NCBI GenBank assembly: GCA_030645915.1
Contig: JAUSNO010000027.1
Span: 1 to 64,000, forward strand
Source: Undibacterium sp.
GTDB taxonomy: Bacteria > Pseudomonadota > Gammaproteobacteria > Burkholderiales > Burkholderiaceae_D
Direction: 5' to 3'
DNA: 64,000 nucleotides
Shown here piece by piece: positions 58,233 to 64,000 of the stretch; position 1 is the stretch's first letter, and each line of letters begins with the position of its first letter. Position numbers and translations under genes: made by a program. The notes beneath the pieces were generated by a model. The model saw only the letters and a program-made list of their open reading frames with translations. It had not been told where the DNA came from and did no database searches.

Positions 58233-59981
58233 ATGGTAACAGCTCGCCAATCGCCAGCTAATTTCACCGGCACCAATTTTTGGCGTTCTCTCCAAACACT
58301 CAATATATCGAGGGTGGTGGTATCGGTTGTTCTATTCGTCTATTTTAATTTAAAAACCGGTAAGGATTTTTGGTCTTCGGAGCAGTTTTGGTTTCGAAGC
58401 GCCTCGATGACTTATGTTGCAATGGCAATCGCCTTTGTTTTGCTCAAGGCGATTTACCAAAAACGTTTTCTGTTGCATGTGATGTCACAGATCGCGATCG
58501 ACATACTGATTATTTCGGTTTTATATCTGGCTTCTGGCGGAAGCAAAAGTGGCTTGGCGATCTTATACCTGTTTCCTTTGGGCGGCGTTGGCATACTTGC
58601 CCCGTTACTTTGGGCATTGTTTTTTGCATCTGCCGTCACTTTATTTTTATTGGTTGAAAATGCCTACAGGGTGCTGCAGCTCGATGAGAGCATCTCTATT
58701 TCTCAGGCTGGTTTGTACGGCGCGGCGTATTTTTCAGTGGTGTACTTGCTCAATCGACTGGCTGGAAACCTCATACGCCAGGAAGAATTAGCGGCCACCC
58801 GTGGCAAGGAATTGGCGGTCCAGCAGGCGATTAATCGCCTCGTGATTGCGGATATGGGGGATGGTATTCTAGTAGTTGACCAGCGCGATCACCTTTTTGA
58901 GATCAACCCAGCTGCCCAGCGCATGCTGGGCCTGGATCTGCGAAACGCAGCAGGCGTCACCAGTGTGAGGCTGGACGAAGTAGCGGAGCTGGCGCCTATC
59001 GCCGACGCCTTATCTGCCAGGCAGCAGATGACAAAGTCAAATAACACTCTCTGGCTGAGAAACGAAGACGCGTCTTTCGTCTCGATCAGGCAATTGGATG
59101 AGAGCAGTGGCGAATCCATTTTTGCTGACCATAGCAATAGAGCTGAACGGCCAGATTTCGTCACCCATCTCAAATTAAGATTCGTCGGCATCAATCAAAG
59201 TGATCTGGCAGACCTGGAGCAGGACTTTGCGGCCTATACGATTATCTTTATGCAAAATGTATCGGATATCGAAAATCAGGCGCAGCAATTGAAACTCGCT
59301 TCGATGGGGCGCTTAACGGCGAGCATCGCACATGAGGTAAGAAATCCGCTGTCGTCGATCTCTTACGCCGCATCTCTTTTAAATGAAGATGTCAAGAACG
59401 AGGTGCAGACCAAGCGACTATTAAAAATAGTGGATGACAACGTCATCAGACTGAATCAACTGATAGAAGATATTTTGAAATTGTCGCGCAAGGCGCAGGC
59501 CGATACACTCCCATTTGATTTGCTTGCTGAACTGAAAGGGATAGTGCAGGATTTCGAGGAAACCCGCGATTTGCCGGAGAGCCTGATCAAGATTAATGAC
59601 GAGGTTACTTTTAATCTTAGCTTTGACCTGGGGCATTTACGCGAAGTGGTGGTCAATCTGCTCTCTAATGCCGTCAGGTATGCTAGCGGAAAGCCGGGCA
59701 GCATTCGCCTGTATGCCAAAATAAATGCATCCAACCGATATGAATTGCACATATTGGATGATGGCCCTGGCATTCCCCCTGCGGTGCGCTCACACTTGTT
59801 CGAGCCGTTTTACACCACATCAAGCAAAGGTACTGGACTTGGCTTATATATGGCCCGAGAATTGTGCCTGAATAATCAAGCTCTGCTTGATTACGAATAC
59901 CGTAACGATGATATCCACCAGACAGCAACAGAGCCGACAGGGCGTTTTGTGATTAACTTTTCTTTGCCGGATCGTCCATGA
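58233..59981 (+). CDS. pilS: PilS-like sensor histidine kinase
   Basis: 582 residues. Six N-terminal membrane helices (about 25-180) form the PilS-type sensor. A PAS-like segment follows, then HisKA with His367 (ASIAHEVRNPLSSISYAASLL), and the ATPase domain with NLLSNAVRYAS, LDDGPGIPPAVRSHLFEPFYTT and GTGLGLYMA. It begins directly after the preceding stop and overlaps the NtrC-type regulator by 4 nt. PilS proteins in pseudomonads sense pilin levels. No pilin gene is in the window, so the assignment rests on topology and pairing. Confidence 0.85.
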   Translation: MVTARQSPANFTGTNFWRSLQTLNISRVVVSVVLFVYFNLKTGKDFWSSEQFWFRSASMTYVAMAIAFVLLKAIYQKRFLLHVMSQIAIDILIISVLYLASGGSKSGLAILYLFPLGGVGILAPLLWALFFASAVTLFLLVENAYRVLQLDESISISQAGLYGAAYFSVVYLLNRLAGNLIRQEELAATRGKELAVQQAINRLVIADMGDGILVVDQRDHLFEINPAAQRMLGLDLRNAAGVTSVRLDEVAELAPIADALSARQQMTKSNNTLWLRNEDASFVSIRQLDESSGESIFADHSNRAERPDFVTHLKLRFVGINQSDLADLEQDFAAYTIIFMQNVSDIENQAQQLKLASMGRLTASIAHEVRNPLSSISYAASLLNEDVKNEVQTKRLLKIVDDNVIRLNQLIEDILKLSRKAQADTLPFDLLAELKGIVQDFEETRDLPESLIKINDEVTFNLSFDLGHLREVVVNLLSNAVRYASGKPGSIRLYAKINASNRYELHILDDGPGIPPAVRSHLFEPFYTTSSKGTGLGLYMARELCLNNQALLDYEYRNDDIHQTATEPTGRFVINFSLPDRP

Positions 59982-61429
59982 GTCAGCTAGACACCCATAC
60001 CAACCCGCGTATTTTAGTCGTAGATGACGAAGCGCATCTGCGCGAATTGCTGGAAATCACCCTGATCAAAATGGGCCTGGATGTGGATACCGCGGAGTCA
60101 TTGTCGGTAGCCCGTGCCTGCCTGAGTAAAACCGGTTATGCCCTGGTGCTGACCGACATGCGTCTGCCGGACGGTTCAGGGATGGAGCTGGTGCAGGAAG
60201 TCGGCAGCCTGTATAAAAACACGCCGATCGCCGTGATTACCGCTTTCGGCAGTGCCGACAATGCGGTGGTGGCGCTCAAGGCTGGTGCGTTTGATTATGT
60301 CTCCAAGCCCGTCGCCCTTGATCAGTTGCGCAAGCTGGTGCGGTCGGCATTGCAGATGAATGAAGTACCGGTAGAAAAAGCGGTGGAAGTCTACAAGGAA
60401 GTGAAATCCAATCCGTCTTTTCTGATTGGCGAGTCAGCCGAGATTCAGCATGTGCGCTCGCAGATCACAAGATTGGCGCGCAGCATGGCGCCAGTCATCA
60501 TTACCGGCGAATCGGGCAGCGGCAAGGAACTCGCCGCGCGCGAAATTCACCGTAACAGCGCGCGCGCCGGCAAGCCATTTATCGCCGTCAATTGCGGCGC
60601 GATTCCTGAAGCCTTGATGGAAGCCGAGTTTTTCGGTTACAGAAAAGGCGCGTTCACCGGTGCGGTTGACGACAGGGACGGTTTTTTTCAGGCAGCTAGC
60701 GGCGGTACCCTGATGCTCGATGAGGTGGCCGATCTGCCGCTGGCGATGCAGGTCAAACTATTGCGCGCGATTCAGGAACGGCGCGTACGCAAGATAGGCG
60801 CTACGGCAGAAGAACCGGTAGATGTGCGCATCGTCAGCGCCACCCACCAGAACCTGGCGGACTGCGTGAGCTCAGGCAAGTTCCGTCAGGATCTCTATTA
60901 CCGCCTCAACGTGATTGAGCTGCATCTGCCACCCTTGCGCGAACGCCTGGGCGATATTGTCGAACTGTCTGCCGTGATTTTGTTACGGCTGGCAAGCGCG
61001 GACCACCCCATCTCCTTGCACCCGACAGCCTTAGAGGCGTTGAGTGAATATGATTTTCCCGGCAACGTGCGCGAACTTGAAAATATACTCGAACGTGCCG
61101 TTGCATTTTCCAATGACGGCTGTATTGAGGTTGCCGATCTTGCTTTGCGTGGCCAGCGGCGCAATGGCATACCAGCTGTTGCAGATAATTTGGCGCATGC
61201 CGACCTTGGCGCACCTATATCGACACCGCAAGACGAAGTAAATGTGTTCATGGCGCCCGAACTGCCATGCTCCCTGCCCGATTATCTGGAAAGAATTGAG
61301 CGAGAGCTGATCAGCAGAGCCTTGGTCAAGGCGCGCTACAATCGTACGCAGGCGGCAGAATTATTGGGCGTCAGCTTCCGGCAATTGCGTTACCAGATAC
61401 AAAAATTGAAGATCCATGATCCGGAATAG
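59978..61429 (+). CDS. pilR: PilR-like sigma-54 response regulator
   Basis: 483 residues. Receiver domain (phospho-acceptor Asp60 in LVLTDMRLPDG, Lys in the VSKPVALDQL motif), AAA+ sigma-54 activator domain (GESGSGKELAAREIH Walker A, GAFTGA at 224-229, GGTLMLDEVADLP Walker B), and a Fis-type helix-turn-helix at the end (YNRTQAAELLGVSFRQLRYQIQKLKI). It would activate RpoN-dependent genes in response to the adjacent kinase. The last 14 nt overlap ampD. Confidence 0.88.
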   Translation: MSQLDTHTNPRILVVDDEAHLRELLEITLIKMGLDVDTAESLSVARACLSKTGYALVLTDMRLPDGSGMELVQEVGSLYKNTPIAVITAFGSADNAVVALKAGAFDYVSKPVALDQLRKLVRSALQMNEVPVEKAVEVYKEVKSNPSFLIGESAEIQHVRSQITRLARSMAPVIITGESGSGKELAAREIHRNSARAGKPFIAVNCGAIPEALMEAEFFGYRKGAFTGAVDDRDGFFQAASGGTLMLDEVADLPLAMQVKLLRAIQERRVRKIGATAEEPVDVRIVSATHQNLADCVSSGKFRQDLYYRLNVIELHLPPLRERLGDIVELSAVILLRLASADHPISLHPTALEALSEYDFPGNVRELENILERAVAFSNDGCIEVADLALRGQRRNGIPAVADNLAHADLGAPISTPQDEVNVFMAPELPCSLPDYLERIERELISRALVKARYNRTQAAELLGVSFRQLRYQIQKLKIHDPE

Positions 61430-61994
61430 TGCTGCAGTTAACTTGCTCGCCAGTGTCTGGCAGATCGCCGCAGATGGCTGGTGTCGCCAGGCTAGCCGTC
61501 AGCCATCGCCGAACTACAACGCCCGACCCGACCCGGCAGATATCTCCTTATTGGTCATCCACAATATCAGCTTGCCTGCCGGCCAATTCGGCGGCCCGCA
61601 TATTTCTGATTTATTTCAAAACTGCCTGGATTGCAGCGTTCATGAAAGCTTCGAATCGCTGCGCGATCTCAAGGTATCCAGCCATTTCCTGATACGACGT
61701 GACGGCGCTTTACTGCAATTTGTCTCGACGTTGGAGCGAGCCTGGCATGCGGGCATCTCGTCGTTTGACGGGCGGCCCTCGTGCAATGATTTCTCTATCG
61801 GCATAGAGCTGGAAGGGATGGACGACGTACCGTTTGAACCTGTGCAGTACGAGTCGCTGAGCTTGTTGACCCAGGCACTACTGGCGCATTTTCCGATCAC
61901 GCATATCGTCGGTCATTCCGAAATCGCGCCTGGCCGGAAGACTGATCCTGGCACCTGTTTTGATTGGGGTAGGTATCAGCAGGATATTTCCTAG
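61416..61994 (+). CDS. ampD: 1,6-anhydro-N-acetylmuramyl-L-alanine amidase AmpD
   Basis: Cytosolic zinc amidase of peptidoglycan recycling, splitting anhydro-MurNAc from the peptide. It has 192 residues. Zinc ligands His49 (LLVIHNISL), His167 (IVGHSEIAPGRKTDPG) and Asp177 are in place, with the catalytic Glu region nearby. FLIRRDGALLQFVSTLERAWHAGIS is family-typical. It fits with the lytic transglycosylase in this window. Loss of AmpD commonly derepresses AmpC beta-lactamase, but no ampC or ampR is seen here. Confidence 0.95.
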   Translation: MIRNSAAVNLLASVWQIAADGWCRQASRQPSPNYNARPDPADISLLVIHNISLPAGQFGGPHISDLFQNCLDCSVHESFESLRDLKVSSHFLIRRDGALLQFVSTLERAWHAGISSFDGRPSCNDFSIGIELEGMDDVPFEPVQYESLSLLTQALLAHFPITHIVGHSEIAPGRKTDPGTCFDWGRYQQDIS

Positions 61995-62027
61995 CGAGTC
62001 GTTATCGCTTTGAAGCCATAAAGTGCC

Positions 62028-62104
62028 ATGCCTGACACGCACTGTTCATGCGCCTCACCAGCCTATCAAGCCCACAACCCGCATGGGTAGTGCGTGTCAG
62101 GCAT
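62028..62104. repeat. Palindrome family, copy C (25-nt arms)
   Basis: 62028-62052 (starts ATGCCTGACACGCACT) and 62080-62104 are inverted repeats with 22 identities in 25; the three differences can pair as G-U in RNA. The loop is 27 nt and contains CCAGCCTATC, the reverse complement of GATAGGCTGG in the loop of copy B. So copies B and C are the same element in opposite orientation. Confidence 0.8.
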
Positions 62105-62295
62105 CCTCATTTTTCAATTTTAAAAAATTCACCACACGAGATTTTCACAAAATCGTCGATCAATACGACTAAAAATTCGCGCGCAGTTAGTACCCGCTAA
62201 CCTTTAAAGCAACGATGTTTGGAAGCCTCCAAAAAGTCAATCAGCTAAACCATTTATTCCTTAAGAAAAAATGTTCTTTTTTCCATAGAAAGAAG

Positions 62296-62324
62296 TTGCG
62301 TTCATTTATCTCTACCACTAGAAT
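62296..62324 (+). promoter_or_regulatory. nrdA promoter
   Basis: TTGCGT (62296-62301), 17-bp spacer, TAGAAT (62319-62324). The -10 lies inside the first NrdR box. Confidence 0.65.
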
Positions 62325-62360
62325 TAGTGCAAATTAAAGATTAAGCACTAGATATAGTTG
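62315..62360 (+). promoter_or_regulatory. Two NrdR boxes
   Basis: CCACTAGAATTAGTGC (62315-62330) and GCACTAGATATAGTTG (62345-62360) both fit the palindromic NrdR consensus (about ACACTANATNTAGTGT), with a 14-bp linker. NrdR-ATP/dATP would repress ribonucleotide reductase synthesis. The linker is slightly shorter than the usual 15-16 bp. Confidence 0.75.
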
Positions 62361-62536
62361 TTTTGTGCATGCTGTTTAAGTAATCTCTAATTCCGTCCTT
62401 GTTGGGAAAAATGCATTAAGCAGTGCTGAACAATCATGCTTTGACCAGCGTGGCCGAGCCAATCAGCAGCATCAGAATACGACTAAAAGCGGCACACCAA
62501 CCCGTAACACCGAACAACCTTGAACCCGGAGGCGAC

Positions 62537-64000
62537 ATGCACTCTTCAACTGAAACATCATCATCTACCCCATCAGACCTGGCGCCGCTGCACACCAGCG
62601 CGGCAACGCATGCTTTTGCATCGCCTGCGGCAAGTTACAGTGAATACCGCATCATTCGCCGCAATGGCGCGGTGGTGGGTTTTGAGCCTTCCAAAATTCT
62701 GATTGCTGTCACCAAGGCTTTTCTGGCGGTGAACGGCGGACAAGGTGCCGCTTCGGCGCGGATACGTGAGTTGGTTGAGCAGTTGACCGGTAATGTGGTG
62801 TCGGCGTTGGTGCGTCGCCAGCCTACCGGTGGCACGTTTCATATTGAAGATATCCAGGATCAGGTTGAGCTGGCGCTGATGCGTTCCGGTGAGCACGATG
62901 TGGCGCGTGCGTATGTCTTGTACCGCGCCAAGCGCATGGACGAGCGTCGTCAGCAACTGGAAGCGCAGCAGGCATCTAAACCGGATATGGCGGTTCAGCA
63001 GATACACGTGATCGTTGATGGCCAGCCGCAGGTGCTCGATATCAAGCAGGTGCGCGCCTTAATTACTGCAGCGTGCCTAGGTCTGGATAAACTCGCTGAT
63101 CCGGAAGCGATCCTGGCCGAGACCTTGAAGAATTTGTATGACGGTGTACCGGTAGAAGAATTGCATAAATCGGCGATTCTGGCGGCACGCGCCTTGATGG
63201 AAAAGGAGCCGGCCTATAGTCAGGTGACTGCACGTCTCTTATTGCATACAGTCCGCAAGGAAGTCTTCGGTAAAGAAGTGGCGCAGCAAGATGCGGCGGC
63301 AGAATATGTGGATTACTTTCCAAAGTTCATCAAAAAGGGCATAGAGGCTGAATTGCTCGATGCAAAGCTGGCGCAATTCGATCTGAAAAAACTGGCCGAT
63401 GCCCTGGTTGCCGACCGTGATTTGCAATTTGGTTATATTGGATTGCAAACGCTGTATGACCGTTATTTCCTGCATATCCGCGATACGCGTATCGAAATGC
63501 CGCAGGCTTTTTATATGCGCGTGGCGATGGGCCTGGCCTTGAACGAGATCAATCGCGAGGCGCGGGCGATCGAGTTTTACAATTTGTTGTCCCGCTTTGA
63601 TTTCATGAGTTCGACGCCTACGCTATTTAATAGCGGCACGCAGCGCTCGCAATTGTCGTCCTGCTACTTGACTACCGTAGCCGATGACCTTGATGGCATC
63701 TACGAAGCGATCAAGGAAAACGCCTTGCTGGCGAAATACGCCGGCGGCCTGGGTAACGACTGGACCCCAGTGCGCTCACTCGGCGCACATATTAAAGGGA
63801 CCAACGGCAAATCCCAGGGCGTGGTGCCTTTCCTTAAAGTGGTTAACGATACCGCCGTTGCGGTAAACCAGGGTGGCAAGCGCAAAGGCGCGGTCTGCGC
63901 TTACCTGGAAACCTGGCACATGGACATCGAAGAGTTTCTCGATCTGCGCAAGAACACTGGCGATGACCGCCGCCGCACGCATGACATGAATACCGCCAAC
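62537..64000 (+). CDS. nrdA: Ribonucleoside-diphosphate reductase alpha subunit (3' part outside window)
   Basis: Large subunit of class I ribonucleotide reductase, reducing NDPs to dNDPs with the radical from NrdB. The first 488 residues are present and the frame is still open at the window edge. The ATG at 62537 has GGAGG at 62528-62532. After a Ser/Thr/Ala-rich start there is an ATP-cone (IIRRNGAVVGFEPSKILIAVTKAFLAV...), the allosteric activity site, and a second cone-like segment (about 155-245). STPTLFNSGTQRSQLSSCYL carries the first active-site cysteine region, and KYAGGLGNDWTPVRSLGAHIKGT follows. Confidence 0.96.
   Translation, partial: MHSSTETSSSTPSDLAPLHTSAATHAFASPAASYSEYRIIRRNGAVVGFEPSKILIAVTKAFLAVNGGQGAASARIRELVEQLTGNVVSALVRRQPTGGTFHIEDIQDQVELALMRSGEHDVARAYVLYRAKRMDERRQQLEAQQASKPDMAVQQIHVIVDGQPQVLDIKQVRALITAACLGLDKLADPEAILAETLKNLYDGVPVEELHKSAILAARALMEKEPAYSQVTARLLLHTVRKEVFGKEVAQQDAAAEYVDYFPKFIKKGIEAELLDAKLAQFDLKKLADALVADRDLQFGYIGLQTLYDRYFLHIRDTRIEMPQAFYMRVAMGLALNEINREARAIEFYNLLSRFDFMSSTPTLFNSGTQRSQLSSCYLTTVADDLDGIYEAIKENALLAKYAGGLGNDWTPVRSLGAHIKGTNGKSQGVVPFLKVVNDTAVAVNQGGKRKGAVCAYLETWHMDIEEFLDLRKNTGDDRRRTHDMNTAN

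Larger units (their letters stand above)
61995..62536. other. 542-nt spacer between ampD and nrdA
   Basis: It holds copy C of the palindrome family (62028-62104), an AT-rich stretch, the nrdA promoter with two NrdR boxes (62296-62360), and a leader of about 205 nt with no recognised gene. Confidence 0.7.

Overview
The window is a stretch of ordinary chromosome from a Gram-negative betaproteobacterium, most likely Burkholderiales and probably Oxalobacteraceae (Undibacterium/Herminiimonas-like). This placement is inferred from gene order (rnpB near the dcw cluster; rppH-proS-lytic transglycosylase; ypjD-PP0621-pilS-pilR-ampD-nrdA) and protein character, at moderate GC with AT-rich intergenic spacers. 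No phage, insertion sequence, CRISPR array, tRNA or rRNA gene was recognised.

Layout. 1-221 is the 3' part of RNase P RNA. 451-3645 encodes a dCACHE-PAS-GAF-GGDEF-EAL protein. 3987-21069 is a complete, tightly overlapping division/cell-wall (dcw) cluster: mraZ, rsmH, ftsL, ftsI, murE, murF, mraY, murD, ftsW, murG, murC, ddlB, ftsQ, ftsA, ftsZ. A peroxiredoxin, lpxC, a DciA-like gene (minus strand), an M23 peptidase and secA follow. 27667-29953 is a minus-strand operon of cytochrome b561, two YceI-like proteins and a MarR regulator. Next come purB, a GST, a Fur-controlled hemP/unknown/tonB heme-uptake operon, psd, an HD-GYP phosphodiesterase with a PAS histidine kinase, ahpC-ahpD, an RpiR regulator and mnmA-nudJ. 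43757-47117 is a split pyridine-nucleotide transhydrogenase operon (pntAA-panD-pntAB-pntB) with panD inside it. After that: a CNP1-like protein and rppH divergent from proS and a lytic transglycosylase, a histone-H1-like/SWIB protein, ffh, an orphan branched-chain-type binding protein, an S46 dipeptidyl peptidase, ypjD, PP0621, pilS-pilR, ampD, and the first 488 codons of nrdA, which runs off the window.

How the genes work together. Most of the window is envelope growth and division (dcw, lpxC, secA, psd, lytic transglycosylase, M23 peptidase, ampD). Peroxide and redox defence form a second theme (Prx, AhpCD, YceI/b561, Pnt). Two c-di-GMP loci and a PilSR-type two-component system suggest surface/motility signalling.

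The most useful non-coding signals are: four 10-bp-phased GTG repeats (MraZ box) before mraZ; a promoter followed at once by a 53-nt hairpin in front of ftsZ; a terminator-like hairpin just before an SD-less secA; a near-perfect Fur box before hemP; two NrdR boxes, one covering the -10 of a promoter, before nrdA; and a three-copy family of long palindromes in intergenic spacers. I found no convincing wholly new multi-gene system. The best leads are the palindrome family, the plus-strand terminator with no matching gene at 34540-34578, the unknown 106-residue protein in the heme operon, and the ftsZ and secA leaders.
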